Below, one piece after another: positions 49,072 to 57,508 of a DNA stretch of 64,000 bases; position 1 is the stretch's first letter; each line of letters starts with the position of its first letter. The notes under the pieces are model-generated. The model saw only the letters and a program-made list of their open reading frames with translations, had not been told where the DNA came from and ran no database searches. The translations under genes and the position numbers were made by a program. Origin of the DNA: Trebonia kvetii (GTDB lineage: Bacteria > Actinomycetota > Actinomycetes > Streptosporangiales > Streptosporangiaceae); assembly GCF_007827045.1 (NCBI RefSeq), contig NZ_RPFW01000005.1:329835-393834 (forward strand), in the 5' to 3' direction.

Positions 49072-50508
49072 CTAGGAGACCGGAATGGCCAGCGACTTGG
49101 ACTCGAGGAACTCCTCGAGCCCGGCGGCGCCGCTCTCCTTGCCGATTCCGGACTGCTTGTAGCCGCCGAACGGCACGTCGTGGCCGAACCACGCGCCGCC
49201 GTTGACGCCCATGGTGCCGGTCCTGATCCGCCGCGCGACCGCGAGGGCGCGCTCCTCCGGGCCGAACACCGCGCCGGACAGGCCGTAGATGGAGTTGTTG
49301 GCGATCCGAACCGCGTCGTCGTCGCCGTCGTGCGGGATGATCACCAGCACCGGCCCGAACACTTCTTCCTGCGCGATCTCGCTGTCCGGGTCCACATTGG
49401 TGAGCACCGTCGGGGTGTAGAAGTACCCTGGGCCGTCCACCTTCTGGCCGCCGGTCACCAGGGTCGCGCCGGCCTCGACGGCGCGCCGCACCATGCCGTC
49501 CACCTTGTCCCGCTGCCGCTCGCTGATCAGCGGGCCCATGTAGTTGTTACCGTCGGACGGGTCGCCGTACGTGACATGGCCCATCGCGCCGGCGACCTGG
49601 GCGACGATCGCGTCATGCTGCGCGCGCGGCACCAGCATCCTGGTCGGGATCGCGCAGCCCTGCCCCGCGTGCGAGCAGGTCGCGAACGCGGCGGTCCCGA
49701 TCGGCCCGGCGAGGTCGGCGCCGTCGAGCACGACAAGGGCGGACTTGCCGCCGAGCTCGAGGAAGACGCGCTTGACGGTCGAGCTTGCCGCCGCCATGAT
49801 CCGGCGGCCGGTCGCGGTGGAGCCGGTGAACGTGACGGCGTCGACGTCGGGTGAGGTGGTGAGGGCCTCGCCCACGGCCACGTCCGTGGAGGTAAGGATG
49901 TTGACCACGCCGGCCGGGATGTCGGTGTGCTCGGCGATCAGCTCGCCGAGCGCGAGCGTGATCAGCGGGGTGTCCGGCGCGCCCTTGAGCACTACGGTGC
50001 AGCCGGCGGCGAGGGCCGGGGACAGCTTGGCCAGCGCGAGCTGGGTCGGGTAGTTGTAGCCGATGATGGCGGCGACCACGCCGGCGGGCTCCTTCTCTAC
50101 CCAGCGGCGGTGCTGCTGGCCGCGGAACTCGGTCAGCCCGAGCTCCTGCGTCATCGGGTAGCCGGGGAGCAGGTCGGCGTAGTACCTGACGATCTCGATG
50201 GCTTCCTCGAGCTGCGGGCCGTTGGTGAGCACCCGAGGCGCGCCCACGTCGGCGATGGTCAGCTCGCGTAGCATTTCTTTTTGCGAGACCAGCGCCGCGT
50301 GCAGCTGGTCCAGGCACCGGGCGCGGAACTCGGCGTCCGTCGCCCAGCTGGTGGTGTCGAAGGCCCGCCGTGCGGCGGCGATCGCGGCCTGGGCGTCGGC
50401 GACCGACGCGTCAGGCGCGTGGTCGAGTACCTGCCCGGTGGCCGGGTTGACCGACGGGTAGGTGCGGTCGGCTGTGACCAGCTTCCCGTCGATGAGCATG
50501 CGGTGCAT
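49072..50508 (-). CDS. Aldehyde dehydrogenase family protein
   Basis: A 478-residue aldehyde dehydrogenase. C285 (AGQGCAIP) and E251 (ELGGKS) are the catalytic pair; the cofactor lysine is in VVLKGAP. It is divergent from the second SDR-ferredoxin-P450 module and separated by a 141-bp region holding a palindrome, matching the arrangement of the first module, whose aldehyde dehydrogenase is also close by on the opposite strand. Likely oxidises the aldehyde formed by the P450/SDR pair. Confidence 0.95.
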   Translation of the reverse strand: MHRMLIDGKLVTADRTYPSVNPATGQVLDHAPDASVADAQAAIAAARRAFDTTSWATDAEFRARCLDQLHAALVSQKEMLRELTIADVGAPRVLTNGPQLEEAIEIVRYYADLLPGYPMTQELGLTEFRGQQHRRWVEKEPAGVVAAIIGYNYPTQLALAKLSPALAAGCTVVLKGAPDTPLITLALGELIAEHTDIPAGVVNILTSTDVAVGEALTTSPDVDAVTFTGSTATGRRIMAAASSTVKRVFLELGGKSALVVLDGADLAGPIGTAAFATCSHAGQGCAIPTRMLVPRAQHDAIVAQVAGAMGHVTYGDPSDGNNYMGPLISERQRDKVDGMVRRAVEAGATLVTGGQKVDGPGYFYTPTVLTNVDPDSEIAQEEVFGPVLVIIPHDGDDDAVRIANNSIYGLSGAVFGPEERALAVARRIRTGTMGVNGGAWFGHDVPFGGYKQSGIGKESGAAGLEEFLESKSLAIPVS

Positions 50509-50551
50509 CCAGGTCTCCTTCTCGCGCCGGCGCGGGGGGCTTCCGTAAAAG

Positions 50552-50582
50552 TATAATCAGAGTACTATTCATCCTTGTAGTA
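50552..50582. promoter_or_regulatory. TATAAT box and TACTA-N10-TAGTA palindrome
   Basis: A perfect TATAAT (50552-50557) faces the SDR at 50650 but lacks a good -35, and the inverted repeat TACTA (50563-50567) / TAGTA (50578-50582) lies just downstream. The island is the only AT-rich part of the divergent ALDH/SDR region, so it probably carries promoter and operator. Confidence 0.4.
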
Positions 50583-50649
50583 ATGAGTGTGCGCTAGCTT
50601 CTTGCATCAACGAAGCATTCAGGCAGGAAGCATCCAGGAAGGGATACCC

Positions 50650-51510
50650 ATGGGACGCGTCCAAGGCAAAGTGGCCTTCATTACCGGGGCCGGCCGCGGT
50701 CAGGGGCGGAGCCACGCGGTGCGGCTGGCGGAGGAGGGCGCGGACATCATCGCCGTCGACATCTGCCATGACGTCGACAGCCTCCCCTACCACCTGGCCA
50801 GCCCGGACGACCTCAAGGAGACCGCCCGCCTGATCGAGGCCCTGGACCGCCGGGTGGTCGCGGTGCAGGCCGACGTGCGCGAGCGGGCGCAGCTTGTGGA
50901 AGCGATCGACCGCGGGATCGCGGAGTTCGGCAAACTCGACATCGTGGTTGCCAACGCCGGCGTCATCGGCCAGAAGAGCGAACAGCCCCTGCATGCCTGG
51001 GCTGATGTGTTCGACACCAACGGGCTCGGCATCATCAACGCCGTCCACGCGGCGCTGCCGCACCTGCAGGCGGGCGCCTCGATCATCGCGACCGGCTCCA
51101 CCGCCGCCTTCATGAACACGCTGCCGATGCAGCAGGTGGGCACCGACTCCGGCGGCATCGCCTACATGGTGGCCAAGCGGATGGTGTCGAGCTTCATGCA
51201 CGACCTGGCCCGCGAGCTGGCCCCGCGGCAGATCCGCGCCAACGTTGTCCACCCCACGAACGTGAACACCGACATGATGCGCGTCGAGCCCATGTTCCGG
51301 TCCTTCCGGCCCGACCTGGAGCACCCGACCCTGGAGGACGCGCTGCCGGCCTACCACGTACAGCAGGCGATGCCGATCCCGTGGGTCGAGCCGGTGGACA
51401 TCAGCAACGCGGTGCTGTACCTCGCCTCGGACGAGGCCCGCTACGTGACCGGTGTGCAGCTGCGGGTGGACGCCGGCGGGTACCTCAAGTGGTACGACTA
51501 CCACGCCTGA
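50650..51510 (+). CDS. Mycofactocin-coupled SDR family oxidoreductase
   Basis: A 286-residue mycofactocin-type SDR (TGAGRGQGRSHAVRLA, GADIIAVDIC, YHLASPDDLKETARL). Active site AYMVAK. ATG 50650 has GGAAGGGA upstream; the frame is open to 50587. Highly similar in layout to the protein at 32665 and likewise followed by a ferredoxin and a P450. Expected to oxidise the alcohol made by the P450 at 51787 and hand electrons to mycofactocin. Confidence 0.93.
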   Translation: MGRVQGKVAFITGAGRGQGRSHAVRLAEEGADIIAVDICHDVDSLPYHLASPDDLKETARLIEALDRRVVAVQADVRERAQLVEAIDRGIAEFGKLDIVVANAGVIGQKSEQPLHAWADVFDTNGLGIINAVHAALPHLQAGASIIATGSTAAFMNTLPMQQVGTDSGGIAYMVAKRMVSSFMHDLARELAPRQIRANVVHPTNVNTDMMRVEPMFRSFRPDLEHPTLEDALPAYHVQQAMPIPWVEPVDISNAVLYLASDEARYVTGVQLRVDAGGYLKWYDYHA

Positions 51511-51574
51511 CGGAATTCGGGACGGGGCCACGGTCAGCCGCACCCGTTCGGACTAAGAAGAAGGGAAACCCGGC

Positions 51575-51769
51575 GTGAAGCTGCGCGTCGACCCGGAGCG
51601 GTGCCAGGGGCACACGCTCTGCTCCATGATCGCCCCCGCCCTGTTCACCCTGGACGACGAGGACGGCCACTCCACCGCCATCGACGGTGAGGTCCCGGCC
51701 GACCTGGAGTCCAAGGCGGCCGAGGCGATCCGCTCATGTCCGGAACAAGCAATCTCGGTCATCCCTTAG
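51575..51769 (+). CDS. Ferredoxin, P450 partner ([3Fe-4S] type)
   Basis: A 64-residue ferredoxin with cluster ligands C10, C16 and C55 (SCPEQAI); the middle ligand position of a [4Fe-4S] cluster is not cysteine. GTG start with AGAAGAAGGG upstream. It lies 17 bp before the P450 gene. Paralogue of the protein at 33574. Confidence 0.92.
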   Translation: MKLRVDPERCQGHTLCSMIAPALFTLDDEDGHSTAIDGEVPADLESKAAEAIRSCPEQAISVIP

Positions 51770-51786
51770 CCGGGCAGGAGGCCCCC

Positions 51787-53151
51787 ATGACCACCGAACC
51801 CGTCGTCGGCGAGGACGCCGAGCGGAAGAAGAACCGCTACCACTTCGACCGGCACACGCCCGAGTACCGGGAGCAGTTCGCCGACGTTACCGCGGACATG
51901 CTGGACAAGTGCCCGGTCGCCTGGAGCGACACCTACGGCGGCCACTGGGTCGCGGCCGGACACTCGGAGGTCTTCGAGCTGGCCCGGTCGGCCGATTACG
52001 TGTCCAACGACCACGACCCGGCCGGCGAGCGGCGCGGCTACAAGGGCATCTCGATCCCGACCCCCGAGGTGGGGTTCCGCGGCGGCTTCCTGGAGATGGA
52101 TCCGCCCGAGCAGCGGCACTACCGGCAGCTGCTCAACCCGTACCTGTCGCCGGCCGCAGTGGCCCGGTGGCAGCCACTGGTGGACGAGCTCGTCCGCGCC
52201 AGCCTGAACGAGAAGATCGAGACCGGCCGGATCGACTTCGTCGACGACCTGGCCAACATCGTCCCCGCGGTGCTCACCATGGGGATGCTCGGGATGCCGC
52301 TGAAGAACTGGGACATCTACGTCGAGCCGATCCACGCCTCGGTCTACACCTCGCCGAACTCGCCCGACCAGGCGCGGATCGCCGAGGAACGCCTTGCCAT
52401 GCGCAATGACATGTTCGCCCAGCTCGCGGAGATCAGGGCCAACCGAAGGCCCGGCCTGATCGACGCGCTCGCGCGGGGCGAGATCAACGGCGCCGTGCCG
52501 CCGGACTTCGAGCTGCTCGGGATCATCGCGCTGCTCATGGGGGGCGGGTTCGACACCACCACCGCGCTGACCGCGCGCTCGCTCGAGTGGCTGTCCGAGC
52601 ACCCGGACGAGCGGGCCCGGCTGTCGGCCGAACGGGACACCCTGCTCAACCCGGCCACCGAGGAGTTCCTGCGCTTCTTCACCCCGGCACCCGGCGACGG
52701 GCGCACCATCTCCCAGGACTGCGTGATCGCGGGCCAGGAGTTCAAGGAGGGCGAGCGGCTCTGGCTGTCGTGGGCGATGTCCAACCGCGACCCTGAGGTC
52801 TTCCCCAACCCCAATGAGGTTGAGCTGGACCGCACCGGTAACCGGCACCACAGCTTCGGCCTCGGCCTGCACCGCTGCATCGGGTCCAACGTGGCCCGCA
52901 TGGTGTTCAAGCGGATGGTCATCGCGGTACTCGACCGGATGCCCGATTACGTCTGCGACCCCGCGGGCGCCGAGCACTACCAGACGATCGGCATCATCCA
53001 GGGCATGAAGCACCTGCCCGCCACCTTCACCCCCGGCCCGCGGATCGGTGACGGGCTGGTGGAGACCATCGCCCGGATGCAGGTGGCGGTCGACGAGCAA
53101 GGGCTTGCGGAACCGGTCACCGACCGCAAGGGGGCTGGCAAGGAGAAGTAA
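51787..53151 (+). CDS. Cytochrome P450
   Basis: A 454-residue P450. The heme loop is FGLGLHRCIGSNVAR with C364, and the I-helix motif is GGGFDTTTA (threonine present). The N terminus (EDAERKKNRYHFDRHTPEYR) and C-terminal extension of ~40 polar residues are longer than in the P450 at 33804, so the two are from different subfamilies. ATG 51787 starts the homology. Electrons come from the ferredoxin upstream. A strong hairpin ends the transcript. Confidence 0.94.
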   Translation: MTTEPVVGEDAERKKNRYHFDRHTPEYREQFADVTADMLDKCPVAWSDTYGGHWVAAGHSEVFELARSADYVSNDHDPAGERRGYKGISIPTPEVGFRGGFLEMDPPEQRHYRQLLNPYLSPAAVARWQPLVDELVRASLNEKIETGRIDFVDDLANIVPAVLTMGMLGMPLKNWDIYVEPIHASVYTSPNSPDQARIAEERLAMRNDMFAQLAEIRANRRPGLIDALARGEINGAVPPDFELLGIIALLMGGGFDTTTALTARSLEWLSEHPDERARLSAERDTLLNPATEEFLRFFTPAPGDGRTISQDCVIAGQEFKEGERLWLSWAMSNRDPEVFPNPNEVELDRTGNRHHSFGLGLHRCIGSNVARMVFKRMVIAVLDRMPDYVCDPAGAEHYQTIGIIQGMKHLPATFTPGPRIGDGLVETIARMQVAVDEQGLAEPVTDRKGAGKEK

Positions 53152-53177
53152 CGTCTGGCTCCCTCCAGGCAGGCAGT

Positions 53178-53217
53178 GAAACACCCCCGGCGCGGCTAGC
53201 GCGCCGGGGGGTGTTTC
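53178..53217 (+). terminator. Terminator after the second P450 module
   Basis: A ~17-bp stem (GAAACACCCCCGGCGCG with its complement, one bulged G) around the loop GCTAG, 26 bp after the P450 stop. The descending arm ends in TGTTTC rather than a T-run. Confidence 0.75.
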
Positions 53218-53233
53218 GTATAGGGTCAGATCA

Positions 53234-53265
53234 GCTAACTATTAATGACAAACTCTTAAGTTAGC
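53234..53265. promoter_or_regulatory. Inverted repeat GCTAACT-N18-AGTTAGC
   Basis: Perfect seven-base arms (53234-53240, 53259-53265) around an AT-rich centre, 22 bp before the MaoC gene start. It probably holds promoter and operator of the operon 53293-58519. Confidence 0.45.
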
Positions 53266-53292
53266 CGATGCCGACAGCCGAGGGGCGTGCCG

Positions 53293-53742
53293 ATGACGAT
53301 CATGCCGATCGAGCGGGGGAAGATCCGCGAGTACGCGACGGCGACCGGGGCTGCCCGCCCGGCCTACCTGGACGATCCGAAGGCGCCTGTCCCGCCCACG
53401 TTCCTGGCGACGGTGGTGTTCTGGATGCCCATCGGCGACACGGTGCGGTCACCCGAGGTACTCAGGGCCTGTGCCGAGGCCGGGGTGCGGGCCGACCTTG
53501 GCAGCCTGCTGTCGCTCGAGCAGGAGTACGTGTACCACGGGACGCCGCCGCACGCGGGGGAGACGCTGCGCACCGCCGAGCGGCTGAGCGACATCACCGT
53601 GAAGCGGACCCGCGACGGCCGGCCCATGGTGGTGATCCGGTTCACCGTCTCCTTCCATGACGAGCGCGGCGACCTGCGGGCGGAGTGCCACTACACCTCG
53701 GCCTACGTAAAGCGTCCCGCCGGAGCGGAGGAGGGCTCGTGA
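53293..53742 (+). CDS. MaoC-like half-hydratase, N-terminal (FAS1-type) domain protein
   Basis: A 149-residue single hot-dog protein of the MaoC N-terminal type. It lacks the hydratase-2 catalytic D-x4-H motif; this half acts as structural/substrate-binding partner in two-gene hydratases such as ChsH1-ChsH2 or HadAB. Overlaps the catalytic half by four bases. ATG 53293 chosen; GTG 53287 adds two residues. Together the pair should hydrate a bulky 2-enoyl-CoA. Confidence 0.85.
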   Translation: MTIMPIERGKIREYATATGAARPAYLDDPKAPVPPTFLATVVFWMPIGDTVRSPEVLRACAEAGVRADLGSLLSLEQEYVYHGTPPHAGETLRTAERLSDITVKRTRDGRPMVVIRFTVSFHDERGDLRAECHYTSAYVKRPAGAEEGS

Positions 53743-54167
53743 CCGGGCTCGCCCCCGGCGCCCGGCTGCCGGAACGCGTCTTCGGCCCGGTCACGATGAC
53801 CGATATCGTCCGCTACCAGGGCGCGAGCGGAGACATGAACCCGATTCACCACGACGACGAGTTCGCGCGGGCGGCCGGGTTCCCCGCCGCGATCAGCGTG
53901 GGCATGCTCGGCGCCGGCTGGCTGGCCGCCTACTGCACCGAGCACCTGGGCGAGGAGACCGTGCGCCGCTTCCGCACCCGCTTCGCGGCGGTCGTGTACC
54001 GCGGCGACCGGCTGACCGCCTCGGCCGAGGTGGTCCGCCGGTTCGACTGCGATGGGGAAACCCGGGTGGAACTGGCCGTCCAGCTGCGCAAGGACGACGG
54101 CCGCGTGGCCATCAGCGGACTCGCCGAGTTCGCGGTTAGCGAGGACAGCAGTGCAGACAGGAACTAA
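53739..54167 (+). CDS. MaoC-like half-hydratase, catalytic domain protein
   Basis: A 142-residue hot-dog protein that carries the (R)-hydratase motif GDMNPIHHDDEFA (catalytic Asp and His) followed by AAISVGMLGAGWLAAY. It needs the partner encoded just upstream. This split form is typical of enzymes handling bulky, sterol-like enoyl-CoAs. GTG start overlapping the partner gene; its own end overlaps the SDR start by 17 bases. Confidence 0.88.
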   Translation: MTGLAPGARLPERVFGPVTMTDIVRYQGASGDMNPIHHDDEFARAAGFPAAISVGMLGAGWLAAYCTEHLGEETVRRFRTRFAAVVYRGDRLTASAEVVRRFDCDGETRVELAVQLRKDDGRVAISGLAEFAVSEDSSADRN

Positions 54168-54993
54168 CGAGCGCCCCGGACTGCCGATCGCGCTGGTGAT
54201 CGGCGGCGGCGGGATGGGCATGTCGACTGCCAGGCGGCTCGGCCAGTCGCACCGGGTGGTGCTGGCGAGCCAGTCGGCCGGGAAGAACGCGGACCGCGAG
54301 GCGGCGCTGCGCGAGGACGGCATCGACGCGGTGGCGGTGCAGTTCGACGTGACCGATGCCGGGTCGGTGGCCGGGCTGGCCGAATTCGTGGCACAGCGAG
54401 GTCAGTTGCGCACGCTGGCGCACGTGGCCGGGCTTTCGCCGTCGATGGGGGACTGGCACCAGATCTTCGGCGTGAACCTCATCGGGACCGCGCTGATGGA
54501 GCGGGCCTGCCTGGAACTCGCGGTCCAGGGCACCGCGGCGGTGTTCGTCTCCTCGTCGGCCGGCCATCTTTTTGAGTACCCGGCCGCGGACATCGTGGCC
54601 GTACTCGACGACCCCCTCGCACCGGGGTTCTTCGACCGCCTTGACGAGGTGATCGCCAAGGAGGAGCAGACCTCGTTGCAGGCCTACCGACTGTCCAAGT
54701 GGGCACTAAACCGGATGTGCCGCCGCCGGGCGGGCGCCTGGGGCGCCAAGGGCGCGCGGATCGTCTCCATGTCGCCGGGGCCGATCGCCACCCCGATGGG
54801 CGCCAAGGAGCTGGACGGACCAAGCCGCGAGGTGAAGCTGAACCTGATGCAGCAGCTGCCGATCGCCCGCGAGGGCACCATGGTCGAGACCGCCGACGCG
54901 ATCGAGTTTCTCGCCTCTGACCGCGCCTCCTACATCACCGGCACGGACCTGCTTGTCGACGGCGGGATCGTGGCGGCGACCCGGCCGGCCTGA
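54151..54993 (+). CDS. SDR family oxidoreductase
   Basis: A 280-residue SDR with an atypical cofactor loop IGGGGMGMSTA and an HVAGLSP segment in the place of NNAG. Active site YRLSKWALNRM. An extended loop (residues ~120-165) precedes it. GTG 54151 overlaps the hydratase stop. Following a hydratase, it is the likely 3-hydroxyacyl-CoA dehydrogenase of this operon, with the CoA-transferase downstream. Confidence 0.87.
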   Translation: MQTGTNERPGLPIALVIGGGGMGMSTARRLGQSHRVVLASQSAGKNADREAALREDGIDAVAVQFDVTDAGSVAGLAEFVAQRGQLRTLAHVAGLSPSMGDWHQIFGVNLIGTALMERACLELAVQGTAAVFVSSSAGHLFEYPAADIVAVLDDPLAPGFFDRLDEVIAKEEQTSLQAYRLSKWALNRMCRRRAGAWGAKGARIVSMSPGPIATPMGAKELDGPSREVKLNLMQQLPIAREGTMVETADAIEFLASDRASYITGTDLLVDGGIVAATRPA

Positions 54994-55005
54994 GGGGAGC
55001 CGTTC

Positions 55006-57498
55006 GTGACCGTCACTACCGCCCAGGAAGGGCCTCTTGCCGGGCTCACCGTCGTCGACCTGTCGACGACGTTGCCCGGCGCCCAGGCCACGCAGTTTCT
55101 CGCGGACGCGGGCGCCGACGTCATCTTGGTCGAAGGGCCGGAGGGCAGCCCGCTGCGGTCCGACCCCGGCTGGCCCGGACTGCTGCGCGGCAAGCGCAGC
55201 ATCGCGCTCGAACTGCACCGCGACGATGACAGTGCCGACGGCGACCGGGCCGTACTCAACGGGCTGCTGCGTCAGGCCGACGTGCTGGTCACCACCATGC
55301 GCCCCGCCGCCGCTGTCCGGCTCGGCCTGTCCGCCGAGCGGCTCGCCGCGGACTACCCGAGGCTGGTGGCGGCGATGATCACCGGCTGGGGAAGCCGCGG
55401 CCCATGGGCTGATTACAAGGGCTACGAGGCGCTGATCATGGCCAAGACGGGCGTGCTGCACTCCAAGCGGCAGCTGACGTCCGGCCCAGACCCGGCATAC
55501 GTGTCGGTGCCTTACGCCTCGTTCGCGGCCGGGCAGACCGCCGTCCACGGCATCCTCGCCGCGCTGCTCGAGCGCGAGTCGAGCGGGCTCGGGCAGGTGG
55601 TGGAGGCCAACCTGGTGTCCGGCGTGGGGGCCATGGACACCTATAACTGGTTCTACGAGATGATCCTGCGCCGCTACCCGGAGGCATTCAAGCCGCTGCC
55701 CGACGCCTTCGACGACCAGGGCCGGCCGCAGACCCGGCTGATGTACGCCCTGCTCGTCGCGGCCGCCAAGGACGGCACCTGGCTGCAGTTCGCCCAGTCG
55801 GCACCCCACCTCACGCGGGCATTCCTTGAGGAACTGGGCCTGGCGGACGAGGTGCGGGAACCGAAATGGGCGGGCTTCCCCGACCTGCCGACGCCGGAGC
55901 TGCGCCAGGAGTGGTGGGACAAGATGCTGGCCAAAGTGGGGGAGCGGACGCTCGCGGAGTGGGAAGCGGTGTTCGACCGCAACTCCAACGTGTTCGCCGA
56001 GCAGTTCCGCACGCCGGATGAGGCGCTCGCGCACCCGCAGCTTGTCCACGAGGGCCGCGTGGTCACGGTCAACGACCCCGACCTGGGGCCGGTGCGCCAG
56101 CCCTCCACCATGGTGCACGCCGGCCGCCGGCCGCTGACCGAGATCCGCCGCGCACCCCGGCTGGATGAGGACGCCGCCGAGATCCGCCGGCTGGCCGGCG
56201 CCGCGGTGCCGCAGGACGCACGACATGAAGCAGGAGGAACGGTGGAGCGCGGTGCCGGGCCCGCCAGCCCCGCCTGTCCGCTGGCCGGCGTGACGGTGCT
56301 CGAACTCGGCGGCATGTTCGCCGCCCCGTTCGGCGCGACCGTGCTTGCCGACCTTGGCGCCCGCGTCATCAAGATCGAGCCCCTTGACGGCGACGCCATC
56401 CGCGGGATGATGGCCTTCCCCGAGGCGGGCGGCGGCAAGGTGCTCCAGGGCAAGGAGAGCATCGCGCTCGACATCCGCACGCACGAGGGCCTGGCAATCG
56501 TCCACGAGATCGCCAGGCTCTGCGATGTGGTGCTGCAGTGCTACCGGGCCGGCGTGGCGGCCCGCATCGGGATCGACGAGGCCGCGCTCAAGGCCGTCAA
56601 CCCGCACCTGGTGTACCTGAACGCGCCGGGATACGGCATCGACGGGCCGTACGGCGGCAAGCCCGCCTACGCGCCGTCGATCGGCGCCGCGTCCGGGGTC
56701 TCGCTGACCGACGCACCGCTCGGCGGCGCGCGCCCGGAAACCCGCGAGCAGCTGCTGAGCGGCGCGCGCAACCTGCGGGCGGGCGGCACCGTGCCTGCCG
56801 TCCAGTCCGACGGCATCGCCGCCCTCGGCGTGGCCTCAGGCCTGCTGCTCGGCCTGTACGCCAGGCAGCGGGGTATCACCCTGACCGACCTGACCACGAC
56901 CATGCTCGGCAGCTGCACCCAGGCGCTGATCAGCCGCAACACCGGCTATCAGGGCCGCCAGCCGCTAAGCCGAGTGGACGACGAGTTCCGCGGACTCGGC
57001 CCGCTGTACCGGATGTACCGCGCGGCGGACGGGTGGGTGTTCCTCGCCGCGCCGGCCGGGCGGGACTGGCCCGCCCTGGCGGAGGCGCTGGCCGGCTACG
57101 GAAGCCTTTCCGACGAGCGCTTCGCCACCGAGGCCGGCCGCGCGGCCAACGCCGCCGCCCTCACGGCGGCGCTCGAAGCCATCTTCGTGACGAGGGCCAA
57201 GGACGAATGGGAAGCGCAGCTGACCGCCGCCGACGTCGGCTGCGTCGCCGTCGCCCAGGTGAACGCCGAGTGGCGGATGCAGGACGACGAGTTCTACCAG
57301 GCCGGCTACGCCGCCGACGTGGTCAGCCCGATCTTCGATGAGCACCGCAGGGCGGCACCGCTCAACCGTTTCTCCCGGTCCGCGACCAAGCCTGAGTCGG
57401 GCTGCCGCCTCGGGCAGCACACGAACGCGCTGCTGCGCGAGCTCGGCTACGACGACGAACAGATCGCCGGCCTGCGCAAGCGCGACGTCGTGCGGTAA
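55006..57498 (+). CDS. Double-domain CaiB/BaiF CoA-transferase
   Basis: An 830-residue tandem of two class III CoA-transferase domains, ~1-405 and ~418-830, each starting with a typical L-G-TVxxLxxx segment (LAGLTVVDLSTTLPG and LAGVTVLELGGMFAA). The second carries an aspartate at the catalytic loop position (D602, VQSDGIAALG); in the first the corresponding loop reads PYASFAAGQ, with S172 there, so that half is probably inactive. Normal enzymes are interlocked homodimers; fusing two copies gives a pseudo-heterodimer. GTG start. It likely loads or recycles CoA for the operon's acyl substrate. Confidence 0.9.
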   Translation: MTVTTAQEGPLAGLTVVDLSTTLPGAQATQFLADAGADVILVEGPEGSPLRSDPGWPGLLRGKRSIALELHRDDDSADGDRAVLNGLLRQADVLVTTMRPAAAVRLGLSAERLAADYPRLVAAMITGWGSRGPWADYKGYEALIMAKTGVLHSKRQLTSGPDPAYVSVPYASFAAGQTAVHGILAALLERESSGLGQVVEANLVSGVGAMDTYNWFYEMILRRYPEAFKPLPDAFDDQGRPQTRLMYALLVAAAKDGTWLQFAQSAPHLTRAFLEELGLADEVREPKWAGFPDLPTPELRQEWWDKMLAKVGERTLAEWEAVFDRNSNVFAEQFRTPDEALAHPQLVHEGRVVTVNDPDLGPVRQPSTMVHAGRRPLTEIRRAPRLDEDAAEIRRLAGAAVPQDARHEAGGTVERGAGPASPACPLAGVTVLELGGMFAAPFGATVLADLGARVIKIEPLDGDAIRGMMAFPEAGGGKVLQGKESIALDIRTHEGLAIVHEIARLCDVVLQCYRAGVAARIGIDEAALKAVNPHLVYLNAPGYGIDGPYGGKPAYAPSIGAASGVSLTDAPLGGARPETREQLLSGARNLRAGGTVPAVQSDGIAALGVASGLLLGLYARQRGITLTDLTTTMLGSCTQALISRNTGYQGRQPLSRVDDEFRGLGPLYRMYRAADGWVFLAAPAGRDWPALAEALAGYGSLSDERFATEAGRAANAAALTAALEAIFVTRAKDEWEAQLTAADVGCVAVAQVNAEWRMQDDEFYQAGYAADVVSPIFDEHRRAAPLNRFSRSATKPESGCRLGQHTNALLRELGYDDEQIAGLRKRDVVR

Positions 57499-57508
57499 AG
57501 GAGGACAC

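Noticed and set aside
54706..56607. 633-codon minus-strand open frame
   Set aside because: Shadow of the SDR and double CoA-transferase genes, which have complete catalytic motifs on the plus strand.
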